From: Anastatus disparis | Lineage: Eukaryota > Arthropoda > Insecta > Hymenoptera > Eupelmidae | Length of the DNA stretch: 64,000 nt | Reading direction: 5' to 3' | Assembly: GCA_017163975.1 (NCBI GenBank) | Contig: JAFFSR010000004.1 | Coordinates: forward strand, 7,812,001 to 7,876,000 | In this document: positions 23,251 to 36,789 of the stretch, one piece after another | How positions within the stretch are numbered: position 1 is the stretch's first letter | Layout: every line of letters starts with the position of its first letter | The notes under the pieces: model-generated | Told to the model about the DNA's origin: nothing | Seen by the model: the letters and a program-made list of their open reading frames with translations, nothing else | Database searches by the model: none | Made by a program: the position numbers and the translations under genes

Positions 23251-24660
23251 GATCATTTCTTATTTATATAGTTTACGTAACATAAACTTTGTCTTTTATA
23301 TTCTTTTCAGTATTTATAAAATTAAATGAAAGAGTTAATTAATTGTAAGTTATTAATAATTATTAAAAATAATTAGAGGTCAGTATAATTATTTTTTGTA
23401 TTAAAAAATTAATTCTTTTATACAACTGAAAATATTTTGTGAAAATAATATCTAATTAATTTACTTAATTATTAATACTTCAATTATCCTACAGAATAAA
23501 TCTAATTTTTTTACAGCAAAAAACAGTTTTATATAATTTTTCATTGAAAAAATTATTAATAATTTATTGCGCATTTCTAAATTATTTTTCCTGTATAAAA
23601 AAAATAATTTTTAGTTAGAAAATTTTTTATCATAAAACTAATTATCAATCAATCTATTATTTACATAAATGTTTATTAATTATTTAAAACCATATAAAAA
23701 GAAGATTAAAAATGTCTACTTTACCGACATTTCCTTTTTCGTTCCAAGAAATATCCCATAAAATGTTGTTGAAAAGTAACATATACCTTTCTTGGAAGCT
23801 AACTGTAAGCTTTCTGTGTTACCTAACTGATGAACCTTACAGGAAGCTTACAGGTACGTTATATGCAAGATTTACTTAATGTTTCGTGGAATATTCCTTA
23901 AACATTTACATGAAGCTTTCACGAAAGTTTCCCGAAAGTGTTCTTAGTTAACTTACTAGTTAATCTTTCAGTAAGCTTGCAATTATCTTCTATGAAAGAT
24001 TCTATTTAAATTAAGTGAAATATTCCATAAAAGAAGGCATGAATCTTTTGAGAAAGCTTCCTGAAAGCTTCCACGATTACCTAACTGATGAATTCTTCGG
24101 AAAGCTCACAGTAATCTTTTTCAATATCTTCCATGTAACCTTTGCCTATTCATCTATGGAAGGTTTTCTGTAAGGTCACTGTAAGATTTCATAAAGATTT
24201 TAGGGAATATTGCACGTTAGCATTCAATAAACTTCTTTTTAGATTCCATTTAGCTTACTGTAAGCTTTCATGGAATCTTTCAGTTGAGTTTTTCTGTAAC
24301 ATTTATAGAAAAAGTTTTTATTCACAGTTGCTAAATATCTTTCAGAAATCTTCCATCGATTCTTATATTAATTTTCAATGAAAGGTTCCATTAATGTTCC
24401 ATGAAAGATTACGTGAAAGCATTTATTAACCTTTCTCGTAAGATGCCCAAAAGCTTTCGACGTAACCTTACTAATGAATCTTTCAATAAGCTTGCAATTA
24501 TCTTTTATGAAATATTCTATTTAAGGTAAGTGGAATATTCTATTGAGAAAGCATAAATCTTTTTAGAAAGCTTCCTGTAGGCTTCCTCTGGAATATTACG
24601 TGAACGTTTCACGGAAAGGTTCCTTGGAAGCTTTCGTGCTATGTGGAATTCTATAGGTCA

Positions 24661-25297
24661 ATGGATCGATGGATGAAGTTAAAAATAATTTTCACCTTTA
24701 TTTTATAGTTATTTGAATAATCTTTTAATATTTAATGAGATCTGATATATTTTCATGGAATATAAATTTAATTGTTTTATAAATTGTTTTTTTTTATTTT
24801 AAGAATTATTATTTATTTTTTGGAGGTGGTGACTCCGCCCCTTGAACTCCCGGCTCTCCTCTTTCTTCTCACACCGAATCACTGCAAATTATTATTATAA
24901 ATAGTTAACTCTATGCTATAACTTTCAGAAAAAATAATATTTTGATATGCTATAACTCGTATTTCGAAAGGATTTAAGCTCAGCTTCTATTTAAAAAAGT
25001 TTCAAGCTTCTAGCTATCAATGCTAAAGAACTATATGCGTTTCAAAATCTAGTAATTTTTTTAGTGATTTTTTCTAATTATCTTTAACTAGGAAAATATT
25101 AAGCGTTTGTATAAATTTAGCTTTTTCCATATTTTGTCATCTGAAAACTTATACCAAAGTTTGAGCAAAATCCGTAATCCAGAGTTGTGATACTCTCTTA
25201 ATAAGTAGATATTTAAATACTAATACATCAATAATAATTTAATCTAGAATTTATTAACAGTTTTTCTTATACTAATTATCAGAATAACAGTATTATT
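24661..25297. other. Unassigned stretch downstream of the nine-exon gene
   Basis: AT-rich except for a short GC patch at 24820-24870 (GGTGGTGACTCCGCCC). No repeat or gene recognised. Confidence 0.25.
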
Positions 25298-26514
25298 TTA
25301 TAAATCTTTCTCTTCTTCATCTTCTTTTTCCTCATCTTCTTCTTTTTCATCTGTTTCTATTTCATTTTCTTCACTTTCGTCTATGTACAATTCGTTTAAT
25401 TTATCAATAAAACATTTAATAACATCATTTTCTTCTTCTATTTTTAAAAAATATAAAAAAAAATTATAAAAATCATCCAACTCTTCTGGGAAAGGTATAT
25501 TTAAAACTAAATAAAATTTGATAAAAATATCCAAAGCTTTCAAAAAGTTTTGACCTAGCCCCATAATAATATTTGAAATTCTTATAAAAAATTTCCCACT
25601 TTTCTTGTCTACGTTAGGTACGCAACAAATTATCGGCTGATTTTTTCCCTTTGATTTGCTCTGTCTTTCAAGAAGGTCATCAGACACCTGCAAAAAATAT
25701 AAATATATGATTGATTCCGCGAAACTTTTAATATTTCACCTGTAGAAGTTTAAAACGTTTCTTATATAGATAATATTTAGGATTCAATATTAAAATAATA
25801 ACTTAAATAAACTTTCAAACTGTAAATTAAATATAATTATTTAATATGGGCACACTTAATGTTTTTCAAAACTTCATAACTTTTTCTAGTTAAGTCGTAC
25901 TTTAAATTATTTTTACAAGATTTATTATTAATTTTTATTTTAATAGCTATAATTTATGATTTACAGATCATACATTTTCGTGAAAATAAATATAAAATTA
26001 GAAGTATAAAATTGTATTATTATAAATAAGAATAGTATTATTATAATCGTGAGCTATTTTGTTCTATTTTTCTGAAAAATTATTTTTTATATTAACAAAT
26101 ATGATTCATCAATGAGAACTTTTAAGTTCATACAACGTTCTTCTAAAAGTTTAGATTAGATCCTTTTGATTAAAAAAATTGAATTAAAAAAACTCATCCC
26201 ATTCAAAAGTTATCGGGAAATGAAAATTGTTATAGAAATCATCATAAAATTAAACTTCAATTTTTAATAAAATTTATGATACTGTATTTTTTCATGTTTT
26301 TCATTTCCCTATAACTTTTGAAAGGATTGAGCTTTTTTGAATACAGCTTTTTTTTTATCTCAATTTTTACAAGAATGTTGTAGAATCAACTTACAAGCTC
26401 TCATTGTAGAATTATTCTTTAATACAATCAATGATTTTTCAGAGAAATCCTTAGAATATAACAAAATAGCTCATAATTTTTGAATGATCGAATGCTTGAA
26501 GCTTTCGACATAAT

Positions 26515-26552
<38 letters not shown>

Positions 26553-29500
26553 CATCTTACAGTTACAGAGAGATCCGTAAACCAATAAAGTATCTTGTGA
26601 ATAAGACACTAAAAAAGTGATATCATAGATTAATAATAAGAAATAATAAAAGAAACGCTATACATTAATAAAAAAAGTCATTTCTTAGTATGCACGTAAC
26701 TTACCGAAAAAAATTTTAATAATAGAGGATGTGGGACATCAGGTACGTCATTCTTCTTTCGTCCTCTTTTTATTTTATTCTAAAAATATAAATAACAATG
26801 AACATGAATTTTTACATGATTCGCTTTATGCAAAAAGGGACCTGTAATCAACTTTTAAAATTTTCTAAAATTGAAAAGAAATATATAAGTACCGTTCTAC
26901 AATAAATTAAGAACGGAATTCGGATACCTTTTCGCATAAATCGCTCTAAAAATATTAACTTTTATAAAGTTCTGACCACAAAACATAATGAGGTTTGAAT
27001 TTGCAAGTATAAAACCACATTTGATTCGATTTTACGAAAAATGGCACATAGGTCCCTTTTTGCATGAAGTGATTCACATATCATTGACACTTATTTTTTT
27101 TAAATACTTTTAAACATTGCATACCCGTGCATTTTCTTTTTTCTGCAGCGCTAACGCATAAGGTAACACGGCCACAGCTTTAACATCATCTGAAATGAAC
27201 ATTTAACATCTATGCACTTTAATCATATATTAATTTTTATTATAAAAAATATTCGAGTTCGAAGAAAATTAAAGTATTGATTTTTCAACATTAAACTAAT
27301 TTTTTTTGTATATTATAAAAATACAATTAATTTAATTACTTAAAAATATATCGGTTTTTCTGTGGTTGACTAATTCTACTTTTTTAAATATTTCTTTTAA
27401 ATAAATCGATAGATTTTAAATATTATCGGTAGTCTCAACTTTTATATAAATATCACGCTGATAGTCTTACAAGCAGAGTATCAGGGGTCCGGGTCACTGG
27501 TTTTGCGTAATTTTTGGAGATTATTCTAGATGCAGAAACACGAGAAAAGCAAAAATTTTAGATCCTAATGCTCAATTTTCCCTAGTAAGGCAGTCAAAGC
27601 ATGTTACTGGAAAAGTTAATAGATTTTCAAAAGCCTACAGTTTTTCAGCATTAATAACTAGAAGCTTAGAACTTTTTTTTAATGAAAGCTGAGCTCAAAT
27701 TCTCTATAGCAGTGATAATACATCGAAATATTATTTTTTATAAAATTACAACGTGATAAAAATTGGACTTGAATTTTCTTTTTAAAACATTAATTAATAA
27801 TAAAAGCTGAAATTTGGCCTAATTTTTATTATGCTGTAACCTTGTAAAACTAGTTATTTTTGAAACGAGTACGAGAAAGTCATTTAAACTTCGTATGGAA
27901 GTTCACATGAGGTTAAAATCACTTTCTCTCACGGGTATTAAACAAAATTTTTTCATACGATAAGCAAAAAGCTTGTTTTTAGAGACTCATTTTCGTTAAT
28001 GCTGAAGAACTGTAATCGTTTTACCGTAACATTCTTTAATTGTCTTCAATTAGAGAAATATTCAACGTAAATGTCTAAAATTTTGGCTTTATTTGTTAAA
28101 TTATTGAATATTATTGAAATTGCTAATATAAACGTATGTATACGTACCATCTTCGACTTCAATAATGCTCTTACATGTCTCTTTAAATGATTTAATAATT
28201 TTTTTCTGGTAAAGAGCAAATTTTTCATTGAAACTTTCTTGTGACTCAGGAAATAGAGCTTTATACTCTTCATTAATCTACAAAAATATATTAAACTTTT
28301 TTATATTGTGCTTCATAAACAGTCTTTCAAATTAATTTATTCATATGCGATATTTCAAAATTGCCGAAAGTCTGTAAATATGTTCCATTTTATACCTAAA
28401 ACATACTGAAAAAATTTTAGAGGTCCAACCAGGAAAGGCTATGAGCTTCGGGTCACAGATCTTGATAAAACTGTGGGATATGTTTTCAGGTAACAAAATA
28501 TGAATAAAGCCAGAGCGGTACGATTTAATGCTTCGAAAAACTGAAATTTTAGACGTTTCTAGTCTTATTTTAAGAAAAATGTAAATAAATGCTCCTAATT
28601 GATGTGTAAATAATCCAGTCTAGAAATGTCTTTAATAAATTAACAGAATCTAAAATGAAATTAGAGAAAGAAAGCTTTAATTTGCCGTTTTAAGAATTGA
28701 GAAATAATAATTAGAACCAGAGATATGTTTGTTCAAAGTTAAGCAGCAAGAAAGTACCAAAAATCATCTAAATTCTGAAGGACAGTGATTTTTGGCACTT
28801 TCAGTTTTTCGAAGCGTTAGACCGTACCGCTCTGGCTTTAATCATATTTTGGTACCTGAAAACATATCCCAAAGTTTTATCAAGATCTGTGACCCAAAGC
28901 TCATAGCCTCTCCTGGTAAGTCAAAGGAATCAAGAGTTAGAGCTTATGAAATGTTTCGAATTTTTCAAATTTTTTGTTAAACTAGCAATTATAAGCGCGC
29001 TCATTAATATATTCCCCTAAGTGGAAATATATTAATGAGAATAACAAGAATACTTTCTACTATTGGCTAGTAGATTCCACTTGCCTCAAGAAATCATTTC
29101 TATCAGTGTATGTGATAATTGGGCAAATCTCTGTAAAATTTTTAATTTTCAAAAAAGGAATAAATAGTCATTTTTTACTTAATCACAAACATATTTACAG
29201 ACTTTCAACGCTTTTATTCTTTTGCTGTGCGAATAAACTTAAAATGATATATATATGAGACAGTTCATGTCAATTCTCCCAGCGCGCTGCGCATGTGACA
29301 AATTATTTTATTTGCAACTCGCATCTGCGATACTACATTGTGCCCATAAGATATGAAATAAAAATTTTTGCTGTATTTTTTTTTTACCTATTTAATGGTG
29401 AAGTCAGATTCTCTGAAATTTCCCGTTTTCACTTTGGAAAATTACAAAGTGTGTTTATAACTTAAAAAGTATATTTTTAATATTTTTTTTATGTTTTCCA

Positions 29501-32500
29501 ACGAAAACTGTTCGTTTTTTACGTAGGAAAAGGCTCTTCTATACAACACCCAAATGTTTTTCTATGAAAAATAAAATGCGAAAGAGAAGACGCAACGCTT
29601 TTTGTAACCGTAACCTGCCCAACAATCGGCAGAGATTTCTATATAGAAAAAGAAAAATTTCAGAATATCTGAGTTCGCTATTGAAAAGCTGCAGAAAAAT
29701 ACGTCGAAAATGCTTAATGTGCAAATAGTAAGACTTTTACACGCTGAACTGGCGGTGTTTTGTCTACTTTTTCGCACTCTATTACACTCGTAGAAAAACA
29801 CTTGAGCACTCTATGGGAAAAATGCTTTTCCTATTTGAAATGCTCAGCTTTCAATCTAAAAATTAAAAAAAATATTAAAAATCGTGGGGTTGGCGGAACA
29901 AGGATACACGTCGTTTTGTATTTTTTCACCATAAATATAAAAAATTTCAGAAAATTTTACTTCACCATTGAAAAGCTCTCAAAAAAATGATTGTAAATGC
30001 TTTTTTGATATTTTCTTAACTACAATTTAGTAATGCAAAAGCAAGTTGCAAATAAAAGAGATGACACGGAAAGCCTTATACACAGACACCACACAAATTA
30101 CCAATAATCCTTCGTATTGTAAAAACGATGGAAATAGACGTAAGACAGACAACGTTGTCAAATTACGTTTCTCATCTTTTGCATTTAACTTTTGCCTCCT
30201 TAACTCTCGCGTTTCCTTCATAAGTTGCATGATTTCTGCTTTATTAGCAGGACTATCATTCATCAACTTCAATTTGTTAACCTAAAAATCGCAAATTTAA
30301 AATTAAATTAATGTTTTTAATTTGAAAACTGAAATTTTTAATTAAGATATTTTAAGAGTTCATGACACTCATAATTACTATTAATAAAAAAAATAATTAT
30401 ACTGAGAAAAAAATAGGTAGAATGAAGAAAACAATGAGAATCATAACTGTTCTGATCGTAACTCAAAATATGGTCTTCTTTTGTATAAATATTGCTCGTC
30501 AGCAAATATAGAAATTTTAATGAAAAATTGCACATTTTACTTTAAATATTTTGAAAGAAGTAAAGGATCTCACATTTCATTTTCAGTATTACGAATTTGA
30601 GATACCATTTTGAGACCAGTAAAAATACCGAGCTAGTGAACAAAATTTTAGATTTTATATTCTACTTATGTTGTAACTTGCTCTTTTTTTATCTTGTATC
30701 AATGATAATAAAATGTTATGTAGATACATAAATTTGATTCAAGAATCATTTTACGTATCAAATTTTCATTAAAAATAAGCACTGTAAAATAACTGCATAA
30801 TTTTGCCATTCATAAAAGAATAAAAATTTTCATAAAATAAGAAATTTTATAAATTATAATTTTTTTGACACTCTGTGCACAAATTCGATTTTGCACACTC
30901 TTGAATCAAAGCGCATGCTGTATCGAGCTTTGTTCATATTGGGTCAAAAAATATTGTTTAATAAACGGGCAAGAAGGTGAATTCGATTTCGCATAGACGT
31001 TTGCCCCCGAGTGAAGCAAGAAATGCCTTTTTCGCCCTAATACCTTAGTGGAAAAAATAAATGAAGACAATGGTATAAAAATCTGAAAATATCCGAATGA
31101 AACAGTATAAAACAGAAAACAACAGAAAAGAACTGAAATATATTTTAAAAAGATAAAATATTTATTTTTCTTATAGAGAAAAATTTTTGTTATCAGAAGA
31201 CAGTTATTAACAAATTTATTCTATTATTAATGTTCTCTTCAGTTACAATCAGTTGTAATCATTAACTATACTTTTGTTAAAAATTATAATTTCTCAAGAA
31301 GTCTACAGTTATTTACAGTTTTCTTCTGTATTAAAACATCATAAACAGTTTTCTTCAATTATTAATAAGTGTAATTGTTAATGATTGAAGTAAGATGTAA
31401 ATAACTGTTGTTTTAAGTCTCAATCCAAGCATTTTTTTACAATTAATAATTGTAAGTCTTCAGTTTTATTCAGATATCTACTTTTTCCGCTAGGCACATC
31501 TAAATATTTTTATACTTCGAATAAAAACACGTTTTATATATAATCGTGGCGATTATTTGAAAAAAAAAATTATCTCGGCTTCTAGAACACTTACAGAGTT
31601 GTTTAATCTTTCAAAATTTGAGGAAAAGTACCACCCATCCAACAAACCTACTCTTATTTATTTACGATAAATAGTTTAATTGCAAATTAAAAGTTAATTA
31701 GCAAAAAAACGATTTTTTTTATATCGCGATTTTAAACAATTAAATTTAAAAAAATTGATTAGCTACCAATTGTACAATAAAGTAGAGATGTTAAACTTTT
31801 AAAATCACTTTGATGCACCCTCGTACGATGCATAGCGGCTTGGAAATAATAACGCCAATATGGCCTATTTCTAATAAACAATTTTAATTGTGCAAAAACT
31901 ATTGAATATTTTTACTTGAAATTTTTACTGTGAATTCACTACTATCAGAGCTTGACTTTCACCAATTATGAAGCCCCTAGTTATTTTTTTAACAGAGTAA
32001 TAAACAATCGCTAAAATGGCCATTTTTGGTGATTTTTCGAGATTTGGAAATAAACAAATTGAGATAATGAAATTGTACAGGAATAAGTTTTGTAGGTCTT
32101 TTTGATATCTACAATATTTACTTAAAACATTTTTTTGTACAATTGATAGTTTTTTGTCTAAAGTCAAAAAAGTGTTTATTTTTTCATTAATTTGTTAATA
32201 AAAATATGATCCTACAATAGGATTTTAGCTCATTCATCGGATTAATGTTCCTGATGACCTTCCCTACCAGAATCAGTTCGAAAACCCTGGGTTGCAATTT
32301 TTTTAAAAAACAGGCTAAAATATCGTAATTTGATTGGCCTAATATTGAATACGTCGTGTCCGAAGAAAAGTGATTTTAACCTCTTATAAAATTTTCACTT
32401 TTGTTCGCTGTACGAAGAAATATTTATACAAACTTAAATCACTTTCTCGTCCAAGTATAAAAAAAGATATTACTTGTAAAAATATAAATTACAAAAGAAT

Positions 32501-35278
32501 AGCTTTCAGTTACGATCGAAAATAATAATTTTTTTCCGACAATTTAAGAAAATATAGAAATATTAAGCAACCTTCATGTTAAAAATATCTTCTTCCGACA
32601 TATCAGCTTCAATGACGAAAGGAAGATTGTTTTTTGATTTTGCCGACTTATATTTTTTCTTTGGTGGCGACAAACTTTTACTTAAATATTTCAGATGGCT
32701 GTCAATCATTCCAGTATATCCATCTGACCAATGTTCCTAAAAAATTTGATTTGTACTTGAAAGAAATAATAAATAATAAACACATAATCATTTAGATAAA
32801 CACTTAAAAATAAATATTTTTTATGATGAAAACTAAAACATATGATTTTAAATTTTTTGAAGAAATTGTACTGCTGCTACAGTTACGAATAATTTTTTCG
32901 TACATGTTTGTTAATGTGACCTGGTAAAGTCGATTGTAGTGATGGAAATTCATTGATGATTTGTTGCGCCACTTTTATTTTAAAACAGTGAGCAGGATAT
33001 CTAAAATATTATGTTCACATAGAATTTTGTAAGCTATGTAATAAAAATCAATGCAATTAAATACATAAAACATATTTCAATGATTTAAAAAAAAATATAA
33101 TGCACATTTCAATATATCTGCCGTCTAAAGCATAAACATTGTTAATTACATTTGAACAAAATTCAAGAAAATCAAGAAAAACTATTTTTTTCTAAATTAA
33201 ATAGAAAAAAAAATTTTCCTGTAAAACGGTGTATAAGGATTACGGAGGATGCTGAATATTAATAAAAAAGAAACCATGTTTTTTTAATAACAACTATTAG
33301 TTTATGTAGTTAAGTTTTTTTTCCAGGTGAAAATATTTGTCAAAAACACTCAAGGTTTTTAACCAAAGAAAGCAGGTTTTTCTAGTTTGCATTGTAAGAT
33401 GCTTCTCGATGCTTTTATCAAGAAAGAGACCGTAAGTGCAGTTATGGTGATTTTCCCTAGGAAGGTGACATATTTTAGATCACTTCCCATTTTCACGTTA
33501 GTTAAGGTTTTTATATGCGAATTTTAGTAATTTTTCTCTGTTTCATCATATTTTAAACTCTTGTAATTAAAAAATTATTATTTCAAATAAAAGAAAAATG
33601 CAGAAAAAAGTAGAATTTTTTCTACTTTTAAATGATGTAATAAGGTAGTTTTTGTATAAAATGCCACTTAACAAGGTTTTTGCTTTGGAAGGCAGATATC
33701 TGAACAGTATTTATATTTTAGTCGTATTTTTTTATGAATTAAAAGAATAATTTTTTTTAACATTAATCTTGATTTTTATATTAATCCAATATAATAACGG
33801 TTATAACAAGAAACATGCTTATCTCAGTGTATATATAAATGTTATTTGCTGTACATACATAATATATGCTTTTACTTTTATCATACTTAGGATTTTTATA
33901 ATGAGAAGGATAAATAAAAGAAGTTATGCGTAAAACTTCCATAAATAAACTCAGTAAATTAAGTATTAATTTGAACTATTAGAAATATTTTATTTCACTA
34001 CATTGCAAAAGTATGAAGCCCAATTTTTTCATATAGGTACTTTTGTTTAAAAAATGTGCATTATAAATTAAAAAAAATTTAAATAGATTTTAATTACGTA
34101 CAAATCTTCCCAGAGATTTTGAATCTTATGACAAAAAAATCTTGCTAATTGATTTTGCTTTCGATGTGGTAAAGTAAGACCAGCATCTAGAAATTTTTCA
34201 AACTTCTCATTTTCGTTTAAAATGTTCAAATCGAATTCTCGCACCCATTCTCTGATTTTGATTTCTATTTTGCGCACTTTGTTCTTTAACGTAATTTTTA
34301 AATTTTATTAAATATTATAATGTAAAAATTTAAATTAAAAAGAATACTTAGGTCGATTATTGAATAAATAAATAAAAATATATTTCTATCGGTCTTAAAA
34401 TAAAAATAGTAAGGGTTATAAAAACGAAAAGGATATAAAATCAGAAGTAGTATATAAGATGAATTGAAATGATTATGATAGATATTATATAGGGAAGACA
34501 GGTAAATATTTAAAAGAAAGAATTCATGAACATAAATATTGTTCAACAAATTCAAATGTTGTGTCGGGTTTAAAGCAACATTGTTTGAATTTTATTTATT
34601 CGTTTGATTTTATAAATCTTGAAATTTTGAAATATAATATCAGGAATAGCTATAAAAGAGACGGTTGCGGATTGATTTTGATGGCACAGAATGTTCTTCA
34701 ATAATTATTTATATTTTACTTCGAAATTCTACGATGGTGATTTTAAGTTTTTATTTTATTTTCAAATTTCACGTGGATGATTTTTAAGTTTTATGTTTGA
34801 GATTCTATTGAAATGATTATAAATAAGAGTATTCTGATTACCCATTTTTGTTATTATTATTTTGACTGCAAGACTGATAAAAATATTCTTTAATTTAATG
34901 AGTACATTTGTTTACCATTATTCTAGCACTGCATCTACAATACTTTGTTTTAGGGACATTTTCTGATTCAGTCTCCTTTGCTGAATTTCGCTGCGTCATA
35001 GAAGTTCCAGGTTGTTCGTCCTCTATATTTTTTAAAGGAATATTTTCTGATTCAGTCTCATTTGCTGAATTTTGCTGCGCCATGGAACTATGTGGTCGTA
35101 CTCTCTCTATATTTTGTTGTCGATTATGAAGTTCTGATATTTCGTCAGTAATTGATTTAATTAATTCTTCATCATTTAATGAATCGTCAATACTTGATAA
35201 AATGTTTGATTCTAAGACTTGTGGTATTTTTAGTACTCTAGAATCCTCTGTCATGTCAATAGGAATATTTAAAAGAAT
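25298..35278 (-). CDS. Nine-exon gene, uncharacterised SAMD3-like family
   Basis: Exons in order: 35278-34916, 34283-34102, 33000-32904, 32736-32572, 30281-30102, 28277-28148, 27189-27125, 26779-26705 and 25687-25298 (stop). All introns are GT-AG and every junction phase agrees (0, 2, 0, 0, 0, 1, 0, 0). The joined frame is open for about 548 residues. Exon 1 has no certain start; its first Met is at 35254, and it carries a duplicated NSA(N/K)ETESEN block. Exons 5-6 join as a FPSFLQYEGLL..ALFPE segment, and exon 9 has QPIICCVP then ALDIFIKFYLVLN..FYNFFLYF, then an acidic tail (EEDEEKEDEEEKDL). That order of FP.FL...GL and a late FDE/ALD..FK..F.LN...FY.F block is what I know from the widespread uncharacterised animal proteins often labelled sterile alpha motif domain-containing protein 3-like. 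The function of that family is unknown. Introns hold foldbacks and a Penelope remnant. Confidence 0.65.
26080..26470. mobile_element. Foldback, GATCCTTTTGATTAAAAA family, copy 3 (intronic)
   Basis: The arms TTAGATTAGATCCTTTTGATT and ATCTCAATTTTTACAAGAATG flank a closer pair, CATTCAAAAGTTATCGGGAA with TTCCCTATAACTTTTGAAAG, around a centre near 26255. It lies in the last intron of the nine-exon gene. An (AT)n microsatellite follows at 26518-26551. Confidence 0.6.
28410..28930. mobile_element. Foldback in the intron between exons 5 and 6
   Basis: The outer ACCAGGAAAGGCTATGAGCT pairs with AGCTCATAGCCTCTCCTGGT, and GCCAGAGCGGTACG near 28510 pairs with CGTACCGCTCTGGC near 28823. The arms are about 150 bp with a centre near 28670. 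28620-28710 in the loop resembles 20085-20160. Confidence 0.75.
29305..30060. mobile_element. Foldback, TTTGCAACTYGC family, in the same intron
   Basis: The left TTTGCAACTCGCATCTGCG pairs with a right near-complement ending GCAAGTTGCAAATAAAAG, and the GGTGAAGTCAG and CTTCACCATT blocks also pair. The inner part (about 29490-29830) is a second palindrome. Both parts recur at 36550-36795 and 37905-38150. Confidence 0.55.
31040..31495. mobile_element. Foldback rich in ACAGTT words (intronic)
   Basis: The end-like words CCTTAGTGGAAAAAATA and TACTTTTTCCGCTAGG are approximate inverted repeats. The interior contains repeated ACAGTTATT, CAGTTGTAATCATTAAC and ACAGTTTTCTTC words in both orientations. 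It lies in the intron between exons 4 and 5; the rest of that intron (30543-31039, 31496-32571) is AT-rich with only small palindromes, such as one near 32345-32450. Confidence 0.45.
33001..34101. other. Intron between exons 2 and 3
   Basis: AT-rich, with no repeat or coding signal I can name. Confidence 0.4.
34440..34890 (+). pseudogene. Penelope-like retroelement 3' fragment (GIY-YIG endonuclease)
   Basis: The plus-strand frame 34471-34704 reads DYDRYYIGKTGKYLKERIHE and continues to HKYC..SGLKQHC..FINLEILK before the TAA at 34702. YYIGKT followed by L..R..EH is the GIY-YIG core (Y, Y, R, with the H and downstream residues), in the position it occupies at the C-terminus of Penelope-like elements. 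A stop lies just upstream of the frame and no reverse transcriptase is present, so it is a truncated 3' end. The following AT-rich tail (34705-34890) recurs at 60085-60265. It fills most of the intron between exons 1 and 2 of the nine-exon gene, on the opposite strand. Confidence 0.75.
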
Positions 35279-35309
35279 CTATAAAATTTAACAATCATTA
35301 AAATTGACA

Positions 35310-35722
35310 TATAGGCTAATCTTCAAAGCTTCTAATGTATTAGTGAACAGTCATTTTACAGCTGCTGGTGAACTGCCGTGTGATGCACACTATTTAAACC
35401 AGATTCACACCTTTTGTGCAATCGTGTGACTCTATTTCTTATGGATTAAGTAAATGTGCACCAATGGTACAGTAGATATTCCGATTAAACGTAAATTATT
35501 ACATACAAAAAATTACGTAATTTTATGTATATAAAAATTTATGTTTCGTAGAAATTTCTACTGCGCTGTTGGAAGCACAACCTATCAAAAGTAGAGTCAC
35601 AGGATCGCACAAAAGGTGAGAAAACAGTTTAAATAGTGTGAATTATGTGACAACCTATTAGCAGCTGTAAAAGGACTTTTCAAAAACACGAGAAAATTAA
35701 AAGTTTTGAAGATATGCCCATA
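35310..35722. mobile_element. Foldback upstream of exon 1
   Basis: CATTTTACAGCTGCTGGTGA, CACACTATTTAAACCAG and CACACCTTTTGTGC at the left pair with GCACAAAAGGTGAG, CAGTTTAAATAGTGTG and GCAGCTGTAAAAGG at the right. The arms are about 150 bp with a centre near 35515. 35723-36210 is AT-rich and unassigned. Confidence 0.75.
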
Positions 35723-36217
35723 TGTTAAAAAAATATGAGTGATACCATATAAAGTAGATATAATCAAAATTTAATATAACCAAAACTGAATCACTAAATT
35801 TTCCAGTATTATATCTCTAAAAAAGTTAAAATATTTATAATTTTTAATACCTAATACCTGAACATACTAATATCCAAATAATCTTAATGTTATAATCAAT
35901 AGTAATAGAATAATGCTAATGAATTAATATTAATTTATATGTTTTGTATGTAGATATAAAATATAATAATAGATGGTACAAGATATTATAGAGCTCTGAA
36001 AACTAAATAATTTGATAAAAATTTACAAGTTAAATGCAAATTGTTCGTTCGCTTTTAGTTTGTTATACATATAATAACGCGCATCGTAAGGCCAGCTGGC
36101 AGGGAGGGAAGTAAAAATATGGCTGCGTCGGCGAAGCAGACTGCTCTCGCCTACTTCGTGCGTTCGCGACCGCTGAACGACGAATTGGCCACGAATTTTC
36201 GACCAGGCATGAAGAAA

Positions 36218-36353
36218 AATAGTATACATTACATGGGACTAAAGTCGATCTCGTTCCCGGCGGTATGCCCCTCTCGGCTTCGCCTCAGGGGGCAATCACA
36301 CCGCCGGGAAGGAAGATCACCTTTCGTCCCTTGTAATGTAATGTACTATTTCA
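36218..36353. repeat. Foldback with AATAGTA/TACTATT ends and a GC-rich core
   Basis: AGTATACATTACATGGGAC pairs with CCCTTGTAATGTAATGTACT, and TCCCGGCGGT pairs with ACCGCCGGGA. The centre is CTCGGCTTCGCCTCAG. It is similar in plan to the CCTTCGGC palindromes but with a different arm sequence. Confidence 0.65.
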
Positions 36354-36789
36354 CAAGGTTAGCAGAGTAAGATTTTTTATGCCTGTTTTGCGTGAACAAA
36401 ATATCATATGCCCTTACGAATGAGTAAAATAGTTATTTTGTTCACGCGAAACAAGCATCGAAAATCTATTTTTGCTCACCGCGTTGCGAGAAATATATTA
36501 ATATTTTTTTAATGCTGTAGATAGGAAGCTAAGTATTATTGTGAAAGAGTAGATGCAATACGACTTGCGCGCGAACGAATAATCTTACTGCTTACAACAC
36601 ATACTTGTGATACTAAATCGTATGCAAAAAAAATGTGCAAAAAGCATTTTTGAGGTATTTTTTATTCAGCTTCTCAATGATGAAATCAGATTTTTATTCA
36701 TTTTTTTTTTTAATGAAAATATTCGTCAGTTGCTGAGAAGATCACAAGCTGAAGAGTTACGTCTTCTCTTTCGTATTTTATTTCTCATA

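Larger units (their letters stand above)
22457..24660. repeat. AAGCTT-rich motif cluster with a tRNA-like core
   Basis: Two flanks (22457-22930 and 23745-24660) are dense in AAGCTT, GAAAGCTTNC and GTAAGCTTTC words, roughly twenty AAGCTT in about 1.4 kb, each word self-complementary. Between them is an AT-rich core with the tRNA-like sequence at 23040-23250. The flanks run in opposite orientation in places, but I could not define clean terminal repeats. Confidence 0.5.

Noticed and set aside
36119..36370. 83-residue plus-strand ORF in a GC-richer patch
   Set aside because: Mostly made of the foldback at 36218-36353; no splice or family evidence.
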